Notes under the pieces: model-generated | The model's input: the letters and a program-made list of their open reading frames with translations, nothing else | What the model was told of the DNA's origin: nothing | Database searches by the model: none | From: Adineta ricciae | Taxonomy: Eukaryota > Rotifera > Eurotatoria > Adinetida > Adinetidae | Reading direction: 5' to 3' | Length of the DNA stretch: 64,000 bases | Assembly (NCBI GenBank): GCA_905250025.1 | Contig: CAJNOJ010000074.1 | Location: 248,001-312,000, forward strand | Position numbers and translations under genes: made by a program | Part shown: one piece after another, positions 1-12,231 of the stretch | Position numbering within the stretch: the first letter of the stretch is position 1 | Layout of the letters: every line of letters begins with the position of its first letter

Positions 1-539
1 GAAACGTTCATCACTCTATGACCTCGTACATACACGGCCTTGTTTACTCGAAATAAATCTCATTAAGAATTTCTATTCGCATGTCAGATGGAAATCAATA
101 TTGACATGGATAAGCCTTTAACAAGTGAAATTCTCGAAGAGATGAACATTGGTCAATTACAAGCAATTATCAATGATTTATATTGCTTGATCGAAGGTTC
201 GTTTTTACTAATTACGAAAGATTGTTTTTTTTTGCAACAGAATGAATTTGTCTTCATAGATAATAATGATCAGTTAGTGAGTCTGTTGATTGAAAGAGAT
301 TCATTAAGTATGGAACAAGATTCGATTCTTGTCGATATTGAAGATTTACAAAAGTAAGCAGTTTGATGAAATGCACATTGCAAGATTTGTCTTGATTTAG
401 ACGAGTTCAAGAACGTACCATGAACGTCTCGTCAGTCTGCGAGTCGAAAGAATATGTTTATATACAAAAACGTCCACAAGAAACTCTTCCGAAAAAATCC
501 ATTTTTCAAAATCTTCTACGGAAAGCTATGATTATTTGA
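1..539 (+). CDS. SCHIP1: SCHIP1-like protein, C-terminal part (5' end off window)
   Basis: This is the C-terminal coiled-coil part of a schwannomin-interacting-protein-1 homologue; in vertebrates SCHIP1 binds merlin/NF2 and ankyrin at the membrane cytoskeleton. The family signature is the stretch reading EEMNIGQLQAIINDL and then MEQDSILVDIEDL, which matches the conserved SCHIP1 C-terminus. An exon starts at 88 after an AG. A 63-nt intron at 197-259 (GT-AG) restores the family alignment, although reading through it is also open. A second intron at 354-400 leads to a last exon ending at the TGA at 537-539. The last exon adds about 46 residues that I do not recognise from SCHIP1. A possible upstream exon lies in 1-25. 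AATAAA at 590-595 is a plausible poly(A) signal. Family call is good; the 5' structure is unknown. Confidence 0.75.
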
Positions 540-757
540 TATGATTTCCTTTGAGCAAAGCTTTACTTAACCGTTCTATTTGAAACGCTAATAAAATTGC
601 AGGATTGCCGATCTATCCACTTTTGCTCGTTCGTTTAGAATAAAGAAAAATCAAATCAACGATGTTCTTTTCTTTTTTATTCCGTTATTCTCATGCTGCT
701 GAAGATGAGCATTGAAAAATCGAGTAGAACGTGAAAAACAATACATTTGTAACACGT

Positions 758-1743
758 CTAAACCATTTTACGTAACAGTTGATTGATATATTGTTCACGA
801 TTACCAAAATCACCTCCATCAGCAAAGTGATTAGCTTTCTTGCGCCAGCCACCTGCGAAAAGACAAGCCATAGAAAACCTATTCGGCAAAAACGTTTCGT
901 TTCTCACCTTTTGGATTGTTCAATTTGAACGGCCAGAGAAAGTTTGTTGCCTTTTTGAAGTTTTCGCCAACGGTAAACACTTCATGAACAAGATCTTCCA
1001 TACAAATGATATCTTGTTTGCCGAGCGCTTTTTCTATGACGCTGTTATCGGATAATGGTATACGTTGCTTGTTGACTTTGCCGAAACCGCGTTTGTAGAT
1101 GAGTTCTCGAACGGATTTCAAGTTTGGATAACCCCAGGCAATGTAAGGTTCAGCAATACGTAACATTTGAACGGTAGCTTTGTTGAGTTTGACAAAAACG
1201 CCGTTGTTAATTTGACGTAAACGAAATAAGCGTAAGACTTGTTTCACACGTGGATGTACACCACGAATACTAGAGAAAAATGTAGTTGAGAAAAAGAATG
1301 ATTTGATTTGGCTACATACCCACGAATACGGATAACAAAGGCGAGTGAAGGTTCGGCTTCAACATGATAGTTGTTACGAACTTTAGCTGAACGTTTAAGA
1401 CGAATTAAATCTCGTTCTTTCTTACGATATTCACTAACATATTTTTCTGCACGTTTGAAGACAACTAAACGTTTGTATTTCTTGTTCTAAACCGAAAGTA
1501 ATCACGAGATCAACGATATGAATGAAAGACTAGTTTTTCGTACTTTTGTTGCTTGAACTTGAGAACGAAGACGTTTTGCTTTGAGGTCAGCGTAAAGTTT
1601 ACGTTTCTTCAATAAAACTTCAGGCACTTTTGCAACGGCCTTTTTTGTTGTTGTTGTGGATGTTGTGTCCATCTTTTTGACGCTAAAAAACAAGCCATAG
1701 AAATTAGGTAAGACCAAAAATACACGACATACGTAGAAGTCAT
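758..1743 (-). CDS. RPL7: Large-subunit ribosomal protein uL30 (RPL7)
   Basis: This is cytosolic 60S ribosomal protein L7. Diagnostic stretches are [38 protein letters not shown] and FLWPFKL, in the order found in animal RPL7. Coding exons on the minus strand are separated by introns at 1683-1732, 1487-1543, 1270-1319 and 853-907, all 50-57 nt and GT-AG. The last exon encodes the conserved GGDFGNREQ segment and stops at 758-760. Two starts are possible: the ATG at 1741-1743, in a tiny first exon in frame with the rest, or the ATG at 1670-1672. I prefer the first because the splice keeps frame. A TTTTCAG acceptor at about 1773 lies 30 nt upstream and could be a spliced-leader site. TTTATT near 676 (AATAAA on this strand) is a likely poly(A) signal. 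Confidence 0.96.
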
Positions 1744-2326
1744 TTTAACGGGTAGATTCGAAAACGATGGATCTGAAAATAAAACATCGAAAGATTGATT
1801 TATTGTCAAAAAGAAATTTTCTCAATGAACTGGAAGAATACGACGATCTCAGATGGAGGAATTGTTTTCTTTTATTTCTCACTGAATCCATGTTTTGCCG
1901 TACGGGACAGTAAACCAATGAGAAACGACTTTTGATATTAGACTTGAAATAAATTCAGCAAATATTTTCATAAATTTTTTCTTAAAAGTCCACGAACATT
2001 GAGCAGTGATATGACGAGCTTTTCATTTTGGATGAAAACCACCTGCATTTGATTGGTTCCAATTGATCAGAAGATGAGTCATCGGTATTGGCTAGCATTG
2101 CTATATACCACTGCTGCAACACGAAATCAATCAAAGCTATCTTTCAATTTTTGCTCAAAGGCTGTCCTGTAATTTAATAATTTGTATACAAAGAGAAAAC
2201 ATCGTTTTGAAATCAGGTGTATGGAAAAGCTAAGATACTCTAGAGGACTTCTATTCACTGAGGGAAGACATTTGGTGTCCAGTTTCGTTTCCTCTCAAGC
2301 TCTGTTTGTACCTCTATCTTTTCTAG
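1744..2326. other. Divergent intergenic region RPL7 / TRMT2A
   Basis: This AT-rich spacer separates two divergent genes, so it should hold both promoters. I see a minus-strand acceptor-like TTTTCAG at about 1773-1779 for RPL7. On the plus strand, TTTTCTAG (2319-2326) abuts the TRMT2A ATG. I saw no convincing additional coding exon. Confidence 0.5.
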
Positions 2327-4955
2327 ATGACTGAAGAAGAAGTAGAAACCAGCATAGCTGACGAAGTTCTTGAATCCTCGACAGAACCTAAATCCGAAGA
2401 GAAAGGTTATCTTGCTCGCGATGAATATACATCCGAGCGGTTTAAACTCGAAATCAATAATCTTCCTAAATATTTCGGTTTTGGTGTAAGCATATTTGAG
2501 TGTTCTGTCGAAGATCTCGTTTTCATTTTCATTCTCAATTAGGATTTGAAGAAAAGATTGAAGCTTCTCGGCGTTGATTTTGTTAAAATCAAAGTACCGA
2601 AAGGAGCTACACACGCCTATGTCAATTTTCGGTAAGAAAGTCACAAGTACCATTCAATGCGAATGAAATGTTCTGTATATTCTCGTAGAAATGAAGAAGA
2701 GCGAGAGAAAGGCCTGAAACTACTAACTGGATGGACTTTTCGAGGCAACCGAGTTGAAGTTACAGTCAGTACAACGGCTCTTTTCGTTACGTATCAATAA
2801 TCTTAGTTTCATTCATTTTATAGCATGCGAAACCAGCAACTGACATTATGTTTCGTCAGAACAAATCAAAGAAAAGTAAACGCATAGAAATTTTAACGAT
2901 TTGCAATTCATACATCAGCTAATTAGATGATAACAAACGTGATCGGCAAGCAGACAATGATCACGATCCGAACGCACCTGATGAAGTCAAGTACGAATTG
3001 TACAGATCTCAATCGGAGTACACGTTTAATAATGTTTAGAATCCAAAATTCTGCTACACCGCTATGGAATCTAACATATGAAGAACAACTAGCGAAGAAA
3101 TCAACAATTGTGCAAGAGTATTTGAAAGGACTCGAACAAAAAATCAAAGAAACAAAGTAAAATAGATCATGCACATTAACTCCAATTGAGAGTCTCGTTC
3201 TATTCAGTTCAAAAGATATTACCATTCCATTCGAAGGAGTTAAACCATCGGTAAGAATCAAATGAATCTTACAACGAAAACTCCCATGCATGTTTCAGCC
3301 CATTGTCGATGGCTATCGAACTAAATGTGAATTCTCATGTGGAAAGGGCAATAATGATGAAGGTAGATAGAGAAAGTTGTGTACAGAATTCTATACTCTA
3401 CTATTTAGAGAAGATCGTCGGTTTCCGTTATGGTAAAGAAAAGATTTACCGCACAGATATTGTGAGCGGCATTTGATTTCTGCATAGGGGAATATCGTTC
3501 TGGAATCGATCGAGTAGGAAGTCCAAGTGTATGTAAAAATGTTTCCGATGAAATGAAACTCGTTGTTCAAGTACGATCCACATTTCCTGCAAGCTTATTC
3601 AAATATCATTCAGTGCTTTTTAGCATTTTCAAGACTTCATTCGATCTCGGTCATCGCCATGGTATTCTGCTGAAACACATCTCGGTTGTTGGAGACAATT
3701 AACAGTACGAACAAGTCGTCTGAATTATATATTGATGATGATTTCGTTTTGTCAAGGACAATTGGCAGCAGTTCGTAAATGATATTGTCTGCCTGAGGAG
3801 GAGAAGAATATTGTTTCTCTTTGTAGGACGAAATCGAAGGAGAAAAGAAAGAGCTACTCAAATATTTCACAGCAGGTTCAGGAAGTGTTTGCAAAGTGAC
3901 AAATATCATATTTAACGTGGAGAAAAATAAGTAAAGATATCGATGAACGAAAGAACAACATCGAATTTAGAAACTTTTCCCTAGAGCTGGTAATGAACTC
4001 GTTCAAAGTGAAATTTTGCTGGGCGATTCGGTAAGTGAGGCAGTGTGAAATGTTGTCATATGGATGTCATGTTTTCTTTTCACTCACAGTTTATCGTCGA
4101 GAAGTTATTCGATTTGCAATTTCATGTATCAGCCAAAGCATTTTTTCAAGGTAAGTGTATATATATATAGTGAAAGTATGGCAACGGATTTGTTTTTCAG
4201 CGAACACGCAAGGTGCTGAAGTACTCTACTCACTAGTGAAAGATTCAATGAAATTAGATCAGGATACTGTTCTTCTCGATATCTGTTGTGGAACAGGTAC
4301 GATTGGTATCACACTGGCGAATGTATGACGAATGTATGTGAGCGAATTTGAAGATGATCGATGTTATTTTCTAGAATGTCAAGCACGTTATTGGCATTGA
4401 AATGATCAAGGACGCGGTTGAAGATGCGAAGCGTAATGCACAATTGAATAGTAAGATGAGATACATATTCCGGAACTTGAAGACGTTCATTAAATTGGTG
4501 TAGATATCAATAATATTGAATTTATTGCTGATAAAATCGAAAATGTCATTCATAAATTGGTCACCAAATACAATCAACAACGGCTGGTTGCTATTCTTGA
4601 TCCTCCTCGTGCCGGTGTCCGTACGTCATCTTCAGAGATCCTCTGTCGTGCAAAATCACTTTGTATTTCTGTTCATTTCAGATCGAAAAGTAATTCAGAT
4701 ACTTCGTTCAGCTGAAAATATCAAAGTGTTGGGCTACATTGCTTGTAATCCGCACTTAGCAACGCATAACTTCGTCGAGTATGTTCACTATAATCTATAC
4801 AATTGAACAATCTAGTTGAAATTCCATTTTTTAGTCTGACTCGTCCGCGTTCAAGAGCGTATCAGGGCGAACCATTCGTAGCAGTAACGTCAACAGCTGT
4901 TGACTTATTTCCACATACGCCACACTACGAATTGTTCGTGCTATTTCAACGATGA
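2327..4955 (+). CDS. TRMT2A: tRNA (uracil-5-)-methyltransferase homologue A
   Basis: This SAM-dependent enzyme makes 5-methyluridine at position 54 of the T-loop in cytosolic tRNA. The N-terminal part is an RRM-like fold (NNLPKYFGFG, then THAYVNFR and GWTFRGNRVEV). The C-terminal part is the TrmA-type methyltransferase: AFFQANTQGAEVLYSL, the SAM-binding LDICCGTGTIGI, the DPPRAGVH motif and YIACNP, which carries the catalytic cysteine. It ends VDLFPHTPHYELFVLFQR. About ten short introns interrupt it. TTTTCTAG directly precedes the ATG at 2327, as expected of a trans-spliced start. AATAAA at 4990-4995 lies 35 nt after the stop. All key motifs look intact, so it is probably active. Confidence 0.93.
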
Positions 4956-5185
4956 ACAATGACTGTTATTTGTTTGATGTTAACTTTTCAATAAATATGA
5001 AATCTTGACATTTCGAAAGGCAGACTTATTTATTTTCTGCTTTTCATATGGTATACACACAACAAGCGAAGAGAGAAATATACGAGACACATTTAAGAGA
5101 ATTTACAATGATTAAAGTATTCATACACACAACATGAAACATTAAATGTTATTTTGCTTTTTTTCTTCTTCATTTTCACGGGTAT

Positions 5186-5554
<369 letters not shown>

Positions 5555-5916
5555 GTTCAAGTTTTAAATTAGTATCGAAAAAGAAGAAAATCTAAAACAG
5601 CACACATTTTTTAATACACAAATGTAAATCGTTGCTGATCGAAAGGAGATTTGTCCTTCGTTAGGACGTGTTAAATGAAAGAACGAGACGCACATTCTGA
5701 CGACATCTTTGAAATTTTAATGTGAATTAAATTCCAGTTTTTTTTAATACAAAAAAAACGAAACAAGCTCTATTATATATCGGAAGAGAGATTTCCATCA
5801 TTCAGGAAAATGAAAAACTGTACAGTTAGTAGAGAAAAAAACGAATCTGAACGCATGTGTTATATGTATATATCGAAAGTGATAAAACAATGGACTAGTC
5901 TACAGAAAAAAACGAA
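5555..5916. other. Spacer: H4 upstream region / DCAF7 3' region
   Basis: This AT-rich spacer has no coding sequence I can support. It must contain the H4 promoter and the 3' UTR of DCAF7, as both genes are on the minus strand. A TATATATC run occurs near 5772. I do not see a spliced-leader-like acceptor next to the H4 ATG, unlike at many neighbouring genes. Confidence 0.4.
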
Positions 5917-7229
5917 TTATACACGCAATATTTCGAGAAAATTATTAAAACAAATTGCAATCCAATCTGGCTGAGTAGTACTCCATTGTACTTGATTGAT
6001 TTCTCCTTCAGCTGTGTAAGCGAGGATAGGATCTTCAATTGCTCGTGGCATCTGTTGGATATCCCAGATCAATGCTTGACGATCGTCACCTGTAACAACA
6101 AGAATAGGTATCTTTGTGGATTTCATCCTCAAAACTACAGCTACGAACCAGCAGTACAAATATGACACGCAGAATGAGGTGCCCATGCAATGCCATTTAC
6201 GCCCGATCGATGATTGTTGAGGCGAGCAACTGGTGTGCAAGGAATTCGAACGTCCAGAATAACAATTTCCATCGAATCAATAGCAAATGTCGCTAAATAG
6301 TTCGGATCTTGTTTGTTCCATGCCAGACGAAGCAGAGAATGGTGTTGAGGATCTTCGTAAATGATTGTTGAGTGTTCTAAATGTCGTAGATCAAACATTC
6401 GAACTGATCCGTCGGCACCAACTGATGCGAACATATCACGACCACCACCACCGCGACTGAATGCAATATCATAGACTTCTTTATCGTGAGCAATTAATTG
6501 AGTACGAACGTGGCCACTGACGGGATTGGTTCGACCAATCGCTTGTCCTGTCTAAAAGCAAATAGACCGCTGCTATTTGAAATGGTAACAGAAAACTAAT
6601 TACCTCAAGTCCCCATATGGTACAAGTTGTGTCAATACTGGATGTGCCAATTAGATTGGGATCAACTTCATTCCAATCGAACGATGTTAGAGGAGCACAG
6701 AAATCTGAATTTTTATTCTAAAACAATCGAATTATTCCAGTCTTTGATTCTTTCGAAGATCTCACATTATTTAATAAGCACTCCAATCGAGTACCACTAT
6801 CGCTCGTTTGCCAAACTCGTAGATAATCACCACTTGTCGCTAATAAATCCGGAAAAGCGCCTTTCTAGATAGATGCAACGAACACAATAAAAACGAATAA
6901 CAAAACTCATTCGTAACTTACCGTATCGGGTATCCACATCACTTTTGTTGTCGGATATGGATGATCGAATGTTGATTTAGCAACAAATTCTGATGTTTCT
7001 TCATCTAATGAAACAATTTGTACCTAAAATGATAAATAAAATGATAAATTTCTAGAACGTGATTTGTATTTACTTTATTATTGTATTCTTCGACAAATGA
7101 TCCCAGAGCAAGGCGAAAACGTTTGTCCGGTCGAATCGACCAGTTCATGGCGTAGACCATCCATGGTGCTTCGTATTTATAAATTTCTTTTCGTTTAGCT
7201 TGAGCATTACTAGTTGTAGTGGTAGACAT
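5917..7229 (-). CDS. DCAF7: DDB1- and CUL4-associated factor 7 (WDR68/HAN11)
   Basis: This is a WD40 beta-propeller scaffold that binds DYRK1A/HIPK2 kinases and acts as a substrate adaptor for the CUL4-DDB1 ubiquitin ligase. The protein is nearly superimposable on the animal family from end to end: [86 protein letters not shown] and a terminus in NNFLEILRV. It is split by several introns of about 50 nt. The start at 7227-7229 is preceded two bases upstream by a TTTTTTTAG acceptor on the same strand. The N-terminus (a short Ser/Thr-rich leader before KRKE) is the only divergent part. Confidence 0.96.
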
Positions 7230-7366
7230 ATCTAAAAAAAGGTGTAGTACTTGAATGGCAGTTATTCTTGCTTTTTTTCTTCTTCTGTTGATGTTTTATT
7301 TAAAAACAAAAAACAAACAAACAAACTGTTGCTGTTATATTATACGTAATGTGTTTGATTGGATAT

Positions 7367-7878
7367 TTATTCGGCGTTGGCTTCTTCCGAGGCAGCTGCT
7401 GCAGCGGCAGCGGCAGCCTTCTTGCCTTTCTTTTCACCACCACCACCTTGTTTCTTTTCGGTGCCACCTTCTTTACCAGCTTCTTGTTCACCTGGTGCAT
7501 CTTCTTTGGTTGCTCGGGTATAGATTTCTTGTCTGCTGTGTTTAACGACTGGTCGAATGAGGCCGCGACGAACGAGTTCACGGATGATTTGGCGAGCAAG
7601 TGAACCACGAACTTTGAAACGTTCACAAACAATAGCCGGGGTGATTAATTTGTATTGTGGCATATCTTTGACACATTTGTCATAAGTTGCTTTATCGAAC
7701 AAGACCTATAAGAGGACGAAGTCATTGAAATGAAAGAAAAAAACACACGAACCATGTTGTTAAGCTTGTCGCGAACTTTTCCTTTCGACCACTTCTTCTT
7801 TTTAGCTTTGCCACCACCAGATGAACCTCCGGTGGCTTCTTTTTCCTTCTTTTTGGGTTGAGCTGCTTTAGCTGGCAT
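7367..7878 (-). CDS. RPS25: Small-subunit ribosomal protein eS25
   Basis: This is 40S ribosomal protein S25, located near the head of the small subunit and known to be needed for some IRES-driven initiation. Two exons (7753-7878 and 7367-7705) flank a 47-nt intron. The core is canonical: [47 protein letters not shown] and [12 protein letters not shown]. The predicted 154 residues exceed the roughly 125 of vertebrate eS25. The extra part is a C-terminal tail rich in Gly, Lys and Ala with a nine-alanine run. The upstream TTTTTTAG, 13 nt before the ATG at 7876-7878, looks like a leader acceptor. Confidence 0.96.
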
Positions 7879-8296
7879 CGTAGAAAAAGATCTAAAAAAA
7901 ACTTACGATAAAATTTTACATCGCCACACATACGCTCGTATACGTAAATAAAAATACAGACAATAAGCTCGATTCGCATTCGCCGTCATCTTGTTTATTT
8001 CTTCACATTAACTTTACGAACCCTCACTTCGAAATAAAAGTTTATTCCTTGAACGAAAATTCTTGAACTTCTCTGAAAAATATTTTTCCAAAAGTATTTC
8101 CTTTTTCCGAAATTTTTTTTTTCGAAAAATCAATGAATATTCACCTCTCGGCCAAAAGCGACATCTATACAAAGAATTCAAAATGACCAATGGCTGTCAG
8201 TCGAAATATTCTCTCATCTCTCTTCTCTCGGTTAACAAACAGCTGCAGTGAATTTTGTTACCGTTAGTAGTCTCTTCTTTACGAATAACGAAAACA
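7879..8296. other. Divergent spacer RPS25 / C2-domain gene
   Basis: This spacer separates divergent genes and probably contains both promoters. Next to RPS25 there is a minus-strand TTTTTTAG acceptor. A T-rich stretch lies at 8080-8140. I saw no coding exon or repeat. Confidence 0.4.
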
Positions 8297-9263
8297 ATGA
8301 CGATCAATTTTTGCGAAGTTTGCCTCGCAGTTATTGTCTGTTCGATTATAACGATTGTCTTCTATGTCGCTTCTTGGTTCACTCATGAAGAACACGATGT
8401 AAGAAAGATTGTCCGGTTTTTGCTCTTGTGGTCAAGTACAAAACTGTTTTGTTTAGGACAACACATCAAAAGAACCTGGCGTATCAAATATGCAAGGTTT
8501 AGACAATGATGAACCAGTGGCTCGTAGTGAACCAAATGAGATTATCAATCTTGATGCTGAGAATCGCCTCATCTCTCCTACGTCTCAATCCACTGGCAAA
8601 ATCGTGAAAGAAAACTCTGATATAGATCTTTTGCAAGACAAAAATCTACGTGCTCATATTGCTCAAAATGAATTCGACGACCAGCATATTGCTGATGATT
8701 ACGTCACTATCGATCACGCGCATAGTCTGGCAGAATACGATGCAGTTGTACATCCCGATGGTAAAACTGGTCGTTTGCATCTATCGATCCGATATGATGA
8801 CGAGCGAAGTAAATTAATCGTTCGATTACTCGACGCGCAAGGTTTAATACGACCAGAGCAAATCTATTCGCCAGAAACATGCTTAACATTTTTCTTAACT
8901 AAGTCGAATACAGACGACAGTGAAACAGAAAAACATACCAGAGTAGTTGTTGAAAATGCCGCTATTTCGTGGAACGAACCATGCACATTTTGCTCAACAT
9001 TTGAGCATGTGATTCAAGGCAATTTATATGTTAAAGCATCTAATCGTACAGATCCAGCTGCAATTCGTGATCGAGAAGTATGATTGAACTGTTTTCGAAG
9101 GATCGCATGTTTATTCTTTCAATTCAGGTTACGATTCCGTTGAACAATCTTGGAAGTCAAGGTGAAGAAATCAATGAATGGTAAACAAAAGCGAACATCT
9201 CATCATCATAATCATCGATTTTCGTTTAGGTTTGATTTACAATTTGTGCAATCAACACAGTAA
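8297..9263 (+). CDS. Single-pass membrane protein with one C2 domain, synaptotagmin-like
   Basis: The four exons (8297-8398, 8457-9077, 9128-9180, 9230-9263) encode 269 residues. Residues about 7-28 form one strong transmembrane segment (CLAVIVCSIITIVFYVASWF) with almost nothing before it. An acidic linker of roughly 90 residues follows. The rest resembles a type I C2 domain: GRLHLSIRYDDERSKLIVRL begins it, WNEPCTF fits strand 4-5, and TIPLNNL fits the end. The N-terminal anchor, linker and C2 layout is synaptotagmin-like, but there is only one C2. The loop after LLDAQGL lacks the usual calcium-binding aspartates. It may be a calcium-independent membrane tether. I do not recognise an orthologue. 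Confidence 0.7.
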
Positions 9264-9381
9264 TCCGATTATATCTATCGCCGTTTGTTTTTCATGACTG
9301 ATTTATTCAACATTGAAACATATTTTTGATTTACGCTAAGTACAGAATTTCGATTATATTCTTTTTCAGATGTAAACTTCC

Positions 9382-11789
9382 ATGGCCGATTATGCTTCTT
9401 CTCCATCGCCGAAACGTCCTAGGTTAGAATCGGCAACAAGCGATTTAGAAATATCACCCACGCTATACAACTCATATCTAGATAGGTCAGTTCATTGAAA
9501 GCGAATCACATAAATAAAAACAAATCTACCTTTTCTTTTAGTAACTCAACTCATGAAACTAAAGTATGAATCAGAGATATTCTTATTCTTTGTAGACTCA
9601 AATTTTCACGATAGATTTTCAACGATCCTATACATGGCTGCATCGAACTGCATTGGCTGTTAGTGAAAATAATCGATACGCCTCAATTTCAAAGACTTCG
9701 ACGTCTCAAACAACTTGGAGTAGCCTATTATGTATATCCAGGAGCATGTCATCAACGATTTGAGCATTCACTCGGGTACATGCGAATATTTGAGACGATA
9801 GAAAAAATGCATTTGCTCCTGTTTAGAACCTGTCACCTTGCTGGTGAATTACTTTCGCGTCTCTGTGAACGACAGCCGGAGTTGAATATCACCTCTCGAG
9901 ATGTTCTATGTGTTCAAATAGCAGCACTTTGTCATGATCTCGGTCAGTTTTCCGTCTGAAGTATGAAGTTAGACATCGAGTATTTCATTCTTCCAGGACA
10001 CGGACCCTTTTCACATATGTTTGAAGAAGTTATTGCCGAACTTCGACCCGACCTCAAATGGAAAGTAAGTCATTACTAAAACGAATTAATTCGAACCACT
10101 TGTTTATCATTTAGCATGAACAAGCCTCGATCCTAATGATTGATCACATGATAAAAGAGAATAAATTGATGCCATTTTTCGAACAAGCTGATCTAAATGA
10201 AATTGACCTCATATTTATAAAAGAATTAATCTTTGGTGTACTAGACGAACAAACAAATAATCAAGTTAGTATCGCTCACATCTTTCATTCGCATATTCTT
10301 TTTGATTCCGTAGACTTGGCCGTACAGAGGGCGGGATATATCAAAATCATTTCTATACGAAGTAGGATATACATATTTATCAAGAAGATGTCACAAATTT
10401 TCCATAGATTGTCTCGAACAAAGTGACGGGTATTGACGTTGATAAATTCGATTATTTCGCACGAGATTCATACTATCTGGGAACCAAGATCTCCTTTGAA
10501 CATCTACGTTTCATCAAATTCTACCGTGCTATTAAAGTAGACGATGGTAAATTTCATCTATGTCTACGTGATAAAGTAAATTCGACTTCTCTACACTAAA
10601 CTCAACTCGATTGTCTTTCTTTCAAGGAAGTAAAAGCATGTTATGAGATTTACCGCATCCGCGACGATCTTCATCGACGCGCATATCAACATCCAGTAGT
10701 GAAAGCAATTGAACTAATGTAAGAAGAAATCTCTCCATTCTTGTTTTCTAAATTCGTATTTATAGGCTGAAAGAAGTATTAATCATCGCCAATGATCATT
10801 TATTCTTCACAAATGCATTTGAGTATGAAAGCAATGATCGAGCGAAATACATATACGAAGTTGTTTTTCTTTGAAGAAAATGTGATATTCGATTGGCACA
10901 CACAGTTGACGACATGTACGCATTCAATCAAATTGATGATCATATAATAACGTTGATCAAACATTCACATCATCCGAATATGGTGAAAGCGAAAAACATT
11001 ATAGAAAAAATCGAAAAGCGAGGTGAAAATGACAATCGTCAATTGATGTAACTTCATTTCTTCGTTTTTTCTAGAACTTTATCGTTACATTGGAAACACA
11101 CACGTGCAATTCTCGACTAATTTGAATAAAGTAAGTAGTGAACAAAGAAGCAACGCGCGTTAACCGGATTTTGTTTTTTAGGAAGCTTGTAAACGTGCTT
11201 GTGAAGATATCATTCGACACTGTCATTTTGATGAAAGTGATCATCCTTTAACAGCGCGTGACCTGATTATACAAGTACGTTCTTTTAACTTTATGACAGT
11301 CTTTATGACGGAAAGGAAACATTTTCAGGTAGTGGAATTAACTTGTGGCGATCGAGGCGAAGATCCTATACGAAACATGTGGTTCTATACTAAAGTGTGT
11401 CCAAACAAAGCAACGAAAATTTCCAAAGAACAAGTATGTTGTACTGAATAGTTCTTGTCATTGAGAGATAATCCTTGGACTCTTCTCTTCAGGTTTCCAC
11501 GCTTTTACCACAAACATTTTGTGAACGCGATATTCGTCTTTATTGTAAAAGTCGCGATCAACGTATCTGCTCAATCGTTCGTTGTGGTTTTAAAGAATTC
11601 TGTCTTGCAAAGAAATATCCAATACCTAAGGTATTTTGTGAAAAATGATGCCCAATCTGTACGATTGATTCTCTTCACTGCGTGTGCGTGTGTATTTGTG
11701 CACTGCTCTGCTGCATTTAGTAAACAGCCGGTAAAGATCGTTTCTTTTAGGCTTCTTTAACCGCTTGTATTAACTATCCTAACAGATAG
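9382..11789 (+). CDS. SAMHD1: SAMHD1-like dNTP triphosphohydrolase lacking the SAM domain
   Basis: This is an HD-domain enzyme that hydrolyses dNTPs to nucleoside and triphosphate, lowering dNTP pools; in vertebrates it also restricts retroelements. The start [17 protein letters not shown] carries a KRPR nuclear signal as in human SAMHD1. Conserved blocks follow: [60 protein letters not shown] and, near the end, [16 protein letters not shown]. The four HD metal ligands (H in RFEH, HD in CHDLG, D in FARD) are present. Only about 40 residues separate the start from the HD core, so the SAM domain is absent. There are about 11 tiny introns. A TTTTTCAG acceptor sits 12 nt before the ATG. AATAAA is at 11900-11905. 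Confidence 0.92.
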
Positions 11790-12231
11790 ATACTCACATG
11801 TTTTGTCGTTTGTTTTATTTCCGTCCCATTGCTCTCAATAGAATCATCATTAGAACTTTTCTCTTGCTTATTGATTTTATTCTACGTTGTGGATATTTGA
11901 ATAAATGAACCATGCATGCTAATCGGACTATCGAACTAAAAACCAGCGTCTACCATCGGAAATATCTTGTTTTTCTGCTTATAGGGTAGTCAACAGTGGA
12001 CAATTTTGACTCCGGGTAGTGCACACGTACTTACAACATCAATAAGTATTGTTGAACAACGTCCTGATTTTAAAAAATCTGTTTCATTGTAATTTTTGTA
12101 ATCTGCGTCTTTTTTAACAGTTTGATTTTCTATCGAGTTTTGCTGTTAAGGCAAACATCTTTGTTTTAGTGTGTAGCGATTTATATTTTTGTCTTTGGAT
12201 ATTTTAAGATAGATATTTGTGTGAACTGATC
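11790..12231. other. Spacer SAMHD1 / POLD2
   Basis: This same-strand spacer contains AATAAA at 11900-11905 for SAMHD1. A TTTTTTAACAG acceptor (12110-12120) lies 111 nt before the POLD2 ATG. I saw no gene in it. Confidence 0.45.
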
